Source: Arcobacteraceae bacterium (GTDB lineage: Bacteria; Campylobacterota; Campylobacteria; Campylobacterales; Arcobacteraceae). Taken from it: a stretch of 36,196 bases of DNA. A model generated the notes under the pieces. The model worked only from the letters and a program-made list of their open reading frames with translations, did not search any database and had not been told where the DNA came from. The stretch is from assembly GCA_029939245.1 (NCBI GenBank), contig JAOZTH010000002.1, positions 8,224 through 44,419 of the forward strand. Reading direction: 5' to 3'. The position numbers and the translations under genes were made by a program. This document shows positions 7,874 to 16,509 of this stretch, piece after piece. How positions within the stretch are numbered: position 1 is the stretch's first letter; every line of letters starts with the position of its first letter.

Positions 7874-9499
7874 ATGAACAACAAATGCAATATTATATTT
7901 GTGACAGGCGGAGTTTTAAGCAGCTTAGGCAAAGGCATCACAGCGGCATCTGTGGCAACTATACTTAAACATAGTGGCTACAAAACTACCATGCTCAAGA
8001 TAGACCCATATCTAAACGTAGATCCAGGAACCATGAGTCCGCTAGAACACGGAGAGGTATTTGTGACAGATGATGGAGCGGAGACTGACCTTGATCTGGG
8101 GCATTATGAGAGGTTTTTAAACACCAACTTAGGCAAAAAAAACAACATAACCACAGGACAGATATATAGTGCCGTCATCAAAAAAGAGCGACAAGGCAAA
8201 TATCTAGGACAGACGATACAGGTGATACCACATATAGTAGATGAGATAAAAGCTGCGATATACAAAGCTTCAAAAGGTTTTGAGTTTTTAATAGTAGAGT
8301 TAGGTGGCACTGTAGGCGATATAGAGGGTGCGCCGTTTTTAGAAGCGGTGCGAGAGATCATATTTGAAAATGATAGACACCAAACTATGAATATCCATGT
8401 GACACTTGTGCCATTTCTCAAAGCGGCCGGTGAGCTAAAGACCAAACCCACACAACACAGCGTCCAAGAGCTTCGCCGTATAGGTATCCAGCCACATATG
8501 CTAGTGTGTCGTTGTGAAAAAAACTTGCCAGAACAGCTCAAAAAGAAACTTGCCTTTAGTTGTGATGTGCCTATAGATGCTGTCATACAGGCAAAAGATG
8601 CGAAAACGATATATGCTGTGCCTATGGAGTTTTTGCAAGATGGCATATTTGAACCACTTGCGAAGCATTTTAAACTTGACAAAACTAGACCAGATATGAC
8701 AAAGTGGAGTTTGCTAGTAAACAATCTTCTCAAACCACGCCAAGAGTTAAAACTAGCATTTGTAGGAAAATATCTCAAACTCAAAGAAGCCTACAAATCG
8801 CTACTAGAAGCTATATCTCATAGTGGAGCGAAACATAGTGTCAAAGTCCAGATAATATGGTGTGATAGCGAAGATATAGAAAAACTTGGTGCCAAAGATA
8901 TCTTAAAAAATTGTGATTGTGTTTTAGTCGCTGGTGGTTTTGGCGACAGGGGTATACAAGGCAAGATAGAGGCTATCAAATATGCTAGGACAAACGACAT
9001 ACCATATCTAGGCATCTGTCTCGGTATGCAACTAGCTATAGTGGAGTATTTGCAAAATGTAGTAGGAGTCAAAGATGCAACATCTGTAGAGTTCGATGAA
9101 AGCACAAAAGAACCAGCAATATACTTGATAGAGCAGTTTATCAGCACCACAGGAGACCAGCAGTTTCGCACTACAAAAAGCCCACTAGGTGGCACTATGC
9201 GGTTGGGGGCATATGATTTCACAGCAAAAGATGGCACCATACTAGCAAAAGCATACAAAGAGAAAAAGCAAAGCGAAAGACACAGACACAGATATGAGGT
9301 AAATCCTACATACAAAGATAGGTTGCAAAAGGCAGGTATGATAGTATCGGCACATAGTGGAGAGCTAGTTGAAGCGGTGGAGATACCCTCTCACAAGTGG
9401 TTTGTAGGGGTGCAGTTTCATCCAGAATTTACCAGTAGTTTGGAGTATCCTAGCCCTATCATAGATGAGTTTATCAAAGCAGGATTAGATGGCAAGTGA
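7874..9499 (+). CDS. pyrG: CTP synthase
   Basis: FVTGGVLSSLGKGITAAS, KIDPYLNVDPGTMSPLEHGEVFVTDDGAETDLDLGHYERF, glutaminase motif YLGICLGMQLA; ATG at 7874 preferred over 7853. Confidence 0.97.
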   Translation: MNNKCNIIFVTGGVLSSLGKGITAASVATILKHSGYKTTMLKIDPYLNVDPGTMSPLEHGEVFVTDDGAETDLDLGHYERFLNTNLGKKNNITTGQIYSAVIKKERQGKYLGQTIQVIPHIVDEIKAAIYKASKGFEFLIVELGGTVGDIEGAPFLEAVREIIFENDRHQTMNIHVTLVPFLKAAGELKTKPTQHSVQELRRIGIQPHMLVCRCEKNLPEQLKKKLAFSCDVPIDAVIQAKDAKTIYAVPMEFLQDGIFEPLAKHFKLDKTRPDMTKWSLLVNNLLKPRQELKLAFVGKYLKLKEAYKSLLEAISHSGAKHSVKVQIIWCDSEDIEKLGAKDILKNCDCVLVAGGFGDRGIQGKIEAIKYARTNDIPYLGICLGMQLAIVEYLQNVVGVKDATSVEFDESTKEPAIYLIEQFISTTGDQQFRTTKSPLGGTMRLGAYDFTAKDGTILAKAYKEKKQSERHRHRYEVNPTYKDRLQKAGMIVSAHSGELVEAVEIPSHKWFVGVQFHPEFTSSLEYPSPIIDEFIKAGLDGK

Positions 9500-10607
9500 T
9501 GTATCGCTCGTCATTTTAAGTGCTGGAGACTCTACAAGATTTGGTCAAAATCCCAAAAAACAGTGGATAGCAGTAGGCGATGAACCGCTGTGGCTATATG
9601 TAGCAAAAAGGTTTCAAAAGATTTATAAATTTGACAAGATAGTCATAACTAGTAGCAAAGATGAGATGGATTATAAAAAAACTTTTTCTCAAGATTTTGA
9701 TATAGTTTGTGGAGGCGACACGAGACAAAACTCCATACAAAATGCTATCAAAAAGATAGAGACAAAATATGTGATGATCACAGATATGGCTAGATGCTGT
9801 GTGCCAAAAAAGGTCGTGCTAAACTTACTAAAACATAGAACAGATGCTGTGTGTGTGGTGCCGACTCTTGGTATAACCGATACATTAATGTATGAAAATA
9901 GTTATATAGATAGAGAAAAAACCCATCTAATACAAACTCCGCAAATATCAATCACTAGCAAACTGATACAAGCTATATCAAAAGGCAAACAATACACAGA
10001 CGAAAGCACCGCTATAAAAGCAAACGGCGGGACTGTTTTGTATATAAAAGGTAGCAAAAAGTCCGACAAGATCACGACCAAAAAAGATATCAAAGACAAA
10101 AAGTGTCTCAAAGCCCCAAGCAAAAAAACACTGGTAGGATTTGGCTACGACATACACAAGATTATCGATGACAAACCTATGTATCTGTGCGGTGTCAAAC
10201 TAGATACAAAATATGGACTACTAGCACATAGCGATGGCGATGTAGCGATACATAGTGTTATAGATGCCGTGCTAGGAGCGATGGGAGCAGGGGACATCGG
10301 CGACTTTTTTCCAGATACCGATAAACAATATGAAAATATAAGTTCGGCTAAACTACTACAACATATAGTCGGGTTCGCTACAAAAACAGGGTATAAAATA
10401 GTCAATATAGATATGACGATAGTAGCACAAATACCCAAAATATCGCCATATAAAAGCCAGATGAGACACCATATGGCAAAACTGCTAGGCACTAAGCCAA
10501 ACCGCATAAATATCAAAGCAACTACAAACGAGCTGCTAGATAGTGTAGGTCAAAGCAAAGCTATAGCTGTGTATGCTGTCGCTAACTTGAGGTATATAAA
10601 AGCTTGA
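9489..10607 (+). CDS. ispDF: Bifunctional IspD/IspF (MEP cytidylyltransferase / MECDP synthase)
   Basis: N-terminal ILSAGDSTRFGQNPKKQW (IspD) and C-terminal GFGYDIHKI...LLAHSDGDVAIHSVIDAVLGAMGAGDIGDFFPDTD (IspF). Confidence 0.95.
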   Translation: MASDVSLVILSAGDSTRFGQNPKKQWIAVGDEPLWLYVAKRFQKIYKFDKIVITSSKDEMDYKKTFSQDFDIVCGGDTRQNSIQNAIKKIETKYVMITDMARCCVPKKVVLNLLKHRTDAVCVVPTLGITDTLMYENSYIDREKTHLIQTPQISITSKLIQAISKGKQYTDESTAIKANGGTVLYIKGSKKSDKITTKKDIKDKKCLKAPSKKTLVGFGYDIHKIIDDKPMYLCGVKLDTKYGLLAHSDGDVAIHSVIDAVLGAMGAGDIGDFFPDTDKQYENISSAKLLQHIVGFATKTGYKIVNIDMTIVAQIPKISPYKSQMRHHMAKLLGTKPNRINIKATTNELLDSVGQSKAIAVYAVANLRYIKA

Positions 10608-10608
10608 T

Positions 10609-10797
10609 AGTTTTGTAGCGTTTTATATTACTTTTTTTGTAGATATTAAAAAACGAAGAACCTTGTTTGTGACGGCAGGTAAAGATAGCACTACTGTCAA
10701 ACGATTTAAAGATGATTTTATAGAGCATGATGGAGATATAGACAATATCAAAGATATAAGCTGTGATATCTGTTTGTATTTTTGTCAAAATAGGAAG
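10609..10797 (+). pseudogene. Fragment of an ISL3-family-type transposase
   Basis: Frame read by eye: YITFFVDIKKRRTLFVTAGKDSTTVKRFKDDFIEHDGDIDNIKDISCDI, resembling the ISL3 internal segment (..VDL..RRVLFVTEGKD..TV..F...L..HGGD...I..VS.DM); no start codon, truncated both sides. Confidence 0.7.
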
Positions 10798-11025
10798 TGA
10801 TAGTGTCTATATCCAAAATATCCCGAAACTTATATCGTATTTTAGCACCGATTGCTTTGCCTATATTGAGCCTGCTAGTGCTAGTATTATAAACATTTTT
10901 TTGTCATTTATATGCTTTTTATATTTTATATCCAGAAAACCCAAAAGTTATAAAATTTTAGATAGAAATAAGATTATTGAGATACTTTAAGCAAAAAACG
11001 ATAAAATAAACAAAAAAGGACAATT

Positions 11026-11226
11026 ATGAAAAAAGATATACACCCTGGCTTTGTAGCTTGCAAGGTCACATGCGCTTGTGGCAACAGCTTTGAAACCAAG
11101 TCAAACAAGGAGATCATGAACATAGATGTATGCTCCTCTTGTCATCCGTTTTTTACTGGTGAGCGAACTATGGTAGATGCTACAGGTCGTATCGACAAGT
11201 TCAAACAAAAATACAATATGAAATAG
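11026..11226 (+). CDS. rpmE: 50S ribosomal protein L31 (zinc-ribbon, Cys-containing form)
   Basis: [72 protein letters not shown] upstream. Confidence 0.96.
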   Translation: MKKDIHPGFVACKVTCACGNSFETKSNKEIMNIDVCSSCHPFFTGERTMVDATGRIDKFKQKYNMK

Positions 11227-11290
11227 ATAAAATTTATAACTTATTTAAAAATCAACACATCATAGACAATATATACCAAAGTTTTGTCTT

Positions 11291-12112
11291 GTGTTGAGTT
11301 TTTTACCCACCCCTATAGGCAATCTCGAGGATATCACATATAGAACCATAAAGCTTCTTAAAATTTGTGAAGTTGTGTTGTGTGAAGATACAAGAGTTAC
11401 CAAAAGATTGATAACACTGCTCAACGATAAGCTTGTCTGCCACATAGATATAAATCAAAAACAATTTATAAGTATGCACTCCCACAATGAACAATATATT
11501 TTAGACAATCTCGATGACGAGTTTTTTGAGAAAGATATCGTATATATGAGTGATGCAGGCACTCCATGTATCAGCGATCCGGGGGCAATGCTAGTGAAGT
11601 ATTGTCAAAAACACCATATAAAATATCAAGTTTTACCCGGAGCTAGTGCTTCTATAGTAGCGGTGGCTGCTTGTGGCTTTGATATAGAGCGGTTTTTGTT
11701 TGTAGGGTTTTTGCCACACAAACACACCGCTAGAAAAGTCCAACTACAAACGATACTAGACGATGGCTTCGTGAGTGTCTTGTATGAATCACCCAAAAGA
11801 GTGGTGGATTTGCTAGAGATTATCCACAGCCTAAACCCTACAGTAGAGATATTTGTAGCCAAAGAGCTTAGCAAACTTCATGAACAGTTTTTTGTAGGCA
11901 AAGCTGACGAAGTGCTTGAGATATTGAAAAAGACAAGCATAAAAGGCGAGTGGATAGTAGTGATAGATGGTGCTGCAAAATCCACAGGCGAGCCTATAAC
12001 TATAGATGATATAAGTAGCTTGAGTTTGCCACCAAAACAAAAGGCGAAACTACTAGCGAAACTAACCAGTCGCCCTATAAAAGATATTTACGATAATTTA
12101 AATGAGCTATAA
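11291..12112 (+). CDS. rsmI: 16S rRNA (cytidine-2'-O)-methyltransferase RsmI
   Basis: LPTPIGNLEDITYRTI, CEDTRVTKRL, SDAGTPCISDPGAMLV, LPGASA; GTG start. Confidence 0.95.
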   Translation: MLSFLPTPIGNLEDITYRTIKLLKICEVVLCEDTRVTKRLITLLNDKLVCHIDINQKQFISMHSHNEQYILDNLDDEFFEKDIVYMSDAGTPCISDPGAMLVKYCQKHHIKYQVLPGASASIVAVAACGFDIERFLFVGFLPHKHTARKVQLQTILDDGFVSVLYESPKRVVDLLEIIHSLNPTVEIFVAKELSKLHEQFFVGKADEVLEILKKTSIKGEWIVVIDGAAKSTGEPITIDDISSLSLPPKQKAKLLAKLTSRPIKDIYDNLNEL

Positions 12113-12697
12113 AATATGACCCAATTTTATCTTTTTTACGTTTAGATAGTCTCTGTTTTGTGCCGTAGGAGTCATCTGTATAGGCACGGTGAGTGCTATA
12201 TCTACTTTGACTGCCGATATTTTTCGTGGATTGTTGGTCAGCAAATTTATCTGCTTTATATCATAATAATCCAATATATAATCAACTATACCATAGTCTC
12301 GCATATCGTCCTCAAATCCCAGCTGATGGTTTGCTTGGACCGTGTCTAGTCCGCCATCTTGTAGAGCATATGCTTGGACTTTGTTGAACAGTCCTATACC
12401 TCTGCCCTCTTGTCGCAAATATATCACCGCTCCGCCGTGAGTGTTTATATAGTCCAAAGCAAAGTTTAGTTGAGCTTGACAGTCGCATTTGATACTAGAT
12501 ATAGCATCGCCTGTGAGACACTCGCTATGTATCCGCACATTTGGAACTTTTGGTAGCTTTGCTGTCTTTATGACTAGATGTTCTTTGTCCTTTTGTCTAA
12601 ACACTTGGACTACAAACTCGCCGTGAGTTGTAGGTAGCTTGGCAGTGTTTGATACTTCGCATATCATATCACACACCGTCTTTGTATAGTTTGGCAC
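12107..12697 (-). CDS. ribA: GTP cyclohydrolase II (true start may be a downstream internal GTG/ATG near MICEVSN)
   Basis: [51 protein letters not shown]. Confidence 0.93.
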   Translation of the reverse strand: MPNYTKTVCDMICEVSNTAKLPTTHGEFVVQVFRQKDKEHLVIKTAKLPKVPNVRIHSECLTGDAISSIKCDCQAQLNFALDYINTHGGAVIYLRQEGRGIGLFNKVQAYALQDGGLDTVQANHQLGFEDDMRDYGIVDYILDYYDIKQINLLTNNPRKISAVKVDIALTVPIQMTPTAQNRDYLNVKKIKLGHIL

Positions 12698-13523
12698 ATG
12701 CAGTTGATAGCTGACGGATTTTCAGTATGTAGCTTTGGCGGTTTGTCACACTTATAGCTTTTCTGGCATCAAGTGTGTTAAATATATGTGAAGCTATCAT
12801 GCACTGGTCATATGCAGGCAAAGCCAAGCAGTGTTTGATACAGTTTCCACACTCAGCAACCGCATCGTCAAAATGAGAAAACAATATATCCACAGAAGCT
12901 ACTTCAAAGTTGTATTTGCTAAACTGCTTTTCTCCTTGTAGATGAATATCGGCATAAGTGGTATTTACATCGCCGTGAGTACTCCACACTATATCAAATA
13001 TATTGTCAACCCCTTGTAGATACATAGCCAACCTCTCTGTGCCATAGGTTATCTCTGCTGGTATTTGCTGGGCTGCTATACCGCCTACTTGTTGAAAATA
13101 TGTAAACTGTGTGATCTCCATACCATCTAGCCACACTTCCCAGCCTAGTCCCCAAGCACCCAAAGTAGGGGACTCCCAGTTGTCCTCGACAAATCGTATG
13201 TCGTGCTTTTTTGTGTCAAGCCCTATGTATTGTAGCGACTTTAGATATAGGTCTTGTATATCAGCTGGACTTGGCTTCATAACTACTTGAAACTGATAAT
13301 AACTTCCTAGTCTGTTTGGATTTTCGCCGTATCGTCCATCTGTCGGTCGGCGACATGGTGCTACATAGGCTACATTCCACGGCTTGTCGTCCAAAGTTCG
13401 CAGCACTGTAGCTGGATGGAAAGTGCCAGCTCCACTGGGTATATCGTATGGCTGCAATATATTACAACCTTGTGTGCTCCAATATGTTTGTAGCTTGAGT
13501 AGTAGTTGGCTAAATGTTAGCAT
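12669..13523 (-). CDS. glyQ: Glycyl-tRNA synthetase alpha subunit
   Basis: [59 protein letters not shown]. Confidence 0.97.
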   Translation of the reverse strand: MLTFSQLLLKLQTYWSTQGCNILQPYDIPSGAGTFHPATVLRTLDDKPWNVAYVAPCRRPTDGRYGENPNRLGSYYQFQVVMKPSPADIQDLYLKSLQYIGLDTKKHDIRFVEDNWESPTLGAWGLGWEVWLDGMEITQFTYFQQVGGIAAQQIPAEITYGTERLAMYLQGVDNIFDIVWSTHGDVNTTYADIHLQGEKQFSKYNFEVASVDILFSHFDDAVAECGNCIKHCLALPAYDQCMIASHIFNTLDARKAISVTNRQSYILKIRQLSTACAKLYKDGV

Positions 13524-13649
13524 ATTTGTATCCTATTTTTTGCATATTATATCGTATTAAAATAAATTTGCTACCTTTTAAGCTATGACAAAAGTTATAT
13601 TAAGCAAATTTTGGTATTATAAACAAAATTTATTATCAAGGAGTCCTAT

Positions 13650-14054
13650 ATGGATATATTATTTACGATGGTGCCTATGGGTGTGGTTTTGACTATGGCT
13701 GTGTTTTTGTATTTTGAACACAGAGCAATACAGGCAAACAAAGCTTCAAAAGCACAGACAGACGATCTTAGTCAAAAGCTAGAAAACTACAACACATCAA
13801 ACAATGCAGGACTGTTTGGTCTTGGCTCATATATTATCACATTGATATTGGCTTTTAGTTCTTTTGATCCATCATATGGGTTAATCCATGCTTTGTTGTA
13901 TATATTTATCACTACATTTGTAGGGTCTGTGATCATCTTTGTTATCAAGTTCAAAAGAAGCATATTGGTCAAGGTATTTGCTGCATTTTTGTATGGTGTT
14001 CCACATATGGTAGCATCTACTTTTGCTTTTTTGACTACTTATTTGATAATATAA
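13650..14054 (+). CDS. Hypothetical membrane protein (possibly frameshifted at its 3' end)
   Basis: SD AAGGAG before ATG; several hydrophobic segments; coding-like +1 frame continues past the stop. Confidence 0.75.
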   Translation: MDILFTMVPMGVVLTMAVFLYFEHRAIQANKASKAQTDDLSQKLENYNTSNNAGLFGLGSYIITLILAFSSFDPSYGLIHALLYIFITTFVGSVIIFVIKFKRSILVKVFAAFLYGVPHMVASTFAFLTTYLII

Positions 14055-14183
14055 CGACAAAGAGACACAACTACTTGCTGTAGTCACAAAGCTTTTAGGA
14101 ACTTTGTTTGGCAACTTGTTGATAATAATACAAAATTGCTTTAAGTTTTATTTGATATTGGGGCTGACCTCAAATTTACCTAT

Positions 14184-14215
14184 AAAAAGAGATAGCAAAT
14201 ATGCTATCTCTTTTT
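14184..14215. terminator. Rho-independent terminator hairpin, probably bidirectional
   Basis: AAAAAGAGATAGCA-AATA-TGCTATCTCTTTTT: perfect 14-bp inverted repeat with A/T tracts on both sides, between convergent genes. Confidence 0.9.
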
Positions 14216-14232
14216 ATTTTGCTTGATTTGTA

Positions 14233-14397
14233 TTAGCGATGTGATTTGATCAACAATCTAGTGATCATCAAGTTAAATTTGAAAAATCTAACTATCTGCC
14301 ACAAAATACAACTTCTCATAAATTTTGTAAACTTATTTGGTATCGGTGGGAAATATGCTTGTTCATATGCTTTTCTATTCTCTTGTTTTTCTATCAT
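14233..14397 (-). CDS. Small basic hypothetical protein (54 aa) downstream of SQR
   Basis: Read by eye: MIEKQENRKAYEQAYFPPIPNKFTKFMRSCILWQIVRFFKFNLMITRLLIKSHR*; ATG preceded by AAAAAGGAC; ends just before the terminator hairpin; below the ORF-track length cutoff. Confidence 0.75.
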   Translation of the reverse strand: MIEKQENRKAYEQAYFPPIPNKFTKFMRSCILWQIVRFFKFNLMITRLLIKSHR

Positions 14398-14430
14398 TTT
14401 TTGTCCTTTTTGTTTTATTTCTCATCATAA

Positions 14431-14450
14431 AAGATGAAATATTTCATCTT
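14431..14450. other. Perfect 20-nt palindrome between SQR stop codon and the small downstream ORF
   Basis: AAGATGAAATATTTCATCTT; overlaps the SQR stop region and can form an mRNA hairpin. Confidence 0.85.
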
Positions 14451-15924
14451 ATTCTGGTATTATTGACCAAAATGGTCTCATCTTTGCTTTCCATATAAAT
14501 GCAAGATGAAGCAGGTATTTGATCCAATGTCCGCTTAGCCCAACTTCACCTGTAGTCAACGACTGGTCTCTACCTGTGTCTGGATACTTTGCATAATCCG
14601 GCACGACAGGATATACTGTCATAGCAGCCGCTGACCCACTAAACATACCATTGCCTGTGCTAGCTACACATGCAGCACCCATCTCAGACATTTTGGCTGT
14701 GTGTGTAGGTTTGTCGGATTTGCCTTTGATCATATCACATATAGAGTTTGCTACCGCTTTTCCCATCATAGCACTAGGCATACCAGTTCTTGGTGGTGTC
14801 GGTGTTATCATAGTGCCGTTTGGCGATTTCATCGGTTTAGATATAGGATGTGGCGGTGCAAATGCTATGCCACATGCAAATATATTTTCATATGTAGGAT
14901 TTTGCAATGTGCTTGGCCAGTCATCTGCACTCCACTCTTCAAATGGTTTCGCCGTATAGTCCGCATCTACTTTCATCATACCATTTGCTGCAAAGATAGT
15001 ATCTGTAATATCACTGCCATCTTTGGCATAAGCTTTTAGTCCTACACCTGCAAATGGAGGTATAAGCATAGCGAAATCAAATGTTTGTTCATGCATAGTG
15101 CCGTCAAGCATCTCATAATGAACTTTGCCTGATTCTACTTTGTTTACATGTGTTCCTACTATCCATCTCAACCCTCGCTCTGCAAATATTGATTCTGTAA
15201 AAATTTTAGAGTGTGTCCTATATCCGCCTCTATCTAGGTGCATAGCACCCATACCAAAATCACCGATAAACTGTTCGTTTGATATCCATATCATCTCTGC
15301 TTTGTTTCTCACACCTGCATGTCTCAATGTATGCTCAACATTGAAAATATATTCAAATGCCGCGCCCTGACAAGTACACATACCGTGTCCTGTGCCTATC
15401 AAAAATTGTTTTTTTGGTGCATCTGCTGGTGAGTTTTTCATCACTTCTATGAGTTTTTGTAGCTCTTGGTTTGCATGCACCGCATGATCAGCTGAGCATA
15501 CAGAGACAGTATGTTCTCCTATAGTAGTGCCTTCACCTAGACCTTCAGTTGCACCAAAGTTAAGTTTGGGTCCTGTTGCGTTGATCAGATAATCATACTC
15601 AATCTCGCTTATAGTTGCATCGCCTTTGGTGGACTCTATAGTTACAAAAGGTTTATCCGAACTATCTTTGCCCTGTGGATGTATAGACAATGCTTTTGCT
15701 TGATGATATACGATACCTGCCTTTTTGTACACAGGATCTAGATTAAATGTAACATCCTTTTTGCTCATCTCTCCTACTCCTACCCATATATTTGATGGTA
15801 TCCAATTCCAAAGTTTGTTTGGTGTTATCACCACTACCTCGTGCTTTTTGCCTAGCCACTTAGCGGCAAACGATGCGGCTGTGTGTCCTGAAACACCGCC
15901 ACCCATCACTACAATTCTTGCCAT
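14449..15924 (-). CDS. Sulfide:quinone oxidoreductase family FAD-dependent oxidoreductase
   Basis: RIVVMGGGVSGHTAASFAAKWLG dinucleotide fold; LWNWIPSNIWVGVGEM; GTGHGMCTCQGAAFEY Cys motif; ATG at 15924 preceded by AAAAGGAG. Confidence 0.85.
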   Translation of the reverse strand: MARIVVMGGGVSGHTAASFAAKWLGKKHEVVVITPNKLWNWIPSNIWVGVGEMSKKDVTFNLDPVYKKAGIVYHQAKALSIHPQGKDSSDKPFVTIESTKGDATISEIEYDYLINATGPKLNFGATEGLGEGTTIGEHTVSVCSADHAVHANQELQKLIEVMKNSPADAPKKQFLIGTGHGMCTCQGAAFEYIFNVEHTLRHAGVRNKAEMIWISNEQFIGDFGMGAMHLDRGGYRTHSKIFTESIFAERGLRWIVGTHVNKVESGKVHYEMLDGTMHEQTFDFAMLIPPFAGVGLKAYAKDGSDITDTIFAANGMMKVDADYTAKPFEEWSADDWPSTLQNPTYENIFACGIAFAPPHPISKPMKSPNGTMITPTPPRTGMPSAMMGKAVANSICDMIKGKSDKPTHTAKMSEMGAACVASTGNGMFSGSAAAMTVYPVVPDYAKYPDTGRDQSLTTGEVGLSGHWIKYLLHLAFIWKAKMRPFWSIIPE

Positions 15925-15950
15925 AATCACTCCTTTTATAAATGTGTGCT

Positions 15951-15970
15951 ATTATATCCAAATAAACTTA
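15951..15970 (-). promoter_or_regulatory. Putative sigma70-type promoter upstream of SQR
   Basis: Reverse strand TAAGTTTATTTGGATATAAT; same arrangement before several other genes in the window. Confidence 0.6.
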
Positions 15971-16116
15971 CTTTAAGTCTATTTTAGTATTGTTTTTGCT
16001 TATATTTATTATATTTTTGATTATCTTAGGTTTAGTTTGTGTGTACAAAATATATTTTCCCGACAAGATAGCTACAAAGCTAATATATTTTTTTTGCAAA
16101 TATTGACTATAATTTT

Positions 16117-16509
16117 TTAGTTTCCTAGCAATATATTTGTAGCTTTAAACCCTATGAAAGCTAGCAAAAGTGAGCCAAAAAGATTTATGGCTATATTTAA
16201 AACTGCCAACTCCCACGATGACTTGACTAGTAGCACAGTCTCTATAGCAAAAGCAGAGTAGGTCGTCAAACTTCCTAGCAAACCTGTCATGAGTATTAGC
16301 TTGTAGCTGTTTGATATATTTGTATAGACAAACACAGCAAACAACACTCCAGCGAAAAAACTACCTAGCAGATTTACGACCACAGTCGCTAGTGGTATGT
16401 GGTGGCTGTAGTTTTTTAGCATATAAATATTTATAGCATATCGCATACTAGCGCCCACTGCCCCACCAAACGCAACTGCTAAAAAATTGCCGATATTTAA
16501 GCCTACCAA
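16117..16509 (-). CDS. crcB: Fluoride efflux transporter CrcB/FluC
   Basis: AVAFGGAVGASMRYAINIY, TVVVNLLGSFFAGVLF, GLLGSLTTYSAFAIE. Confidence 0.93.
   Translation of the reverse strand: MVGLNIGNFLAVAFGGAVGASMRYAINIYMLKNYSHHIPLATVVVNLLGSFFAGVLFAVFVYTNISNSYKLILMTGLLGSLTTYSAFAIETVLLVKSSWELAVLNIAINLFGSLLLAFIGFKATNILLGN

Noticed and set aside
8104-9315. Long minus-strand ORFs inside pyrG (8104..8784, 8818..9315)
   Set aside because: Antisense shadows of a very well-conserved CTP synthase; Cys/Ser-rich, without protein-like motifs.
10582-10788. Minus-strand 68-aa ORF over the ispDF end and the transposase fragment
   Set aside because: Antisense to the recognisable ISL3-like frame; no SD or family signal.
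15971-16116. Possible regulatory RNA or fluoride riboswitch near crcB
   Set aside because: This gap lies downstream of crcB (crcB is on the minus strand and overlaps the gene before it), so a 5' riboswitch is not expected; no recognisable structure.
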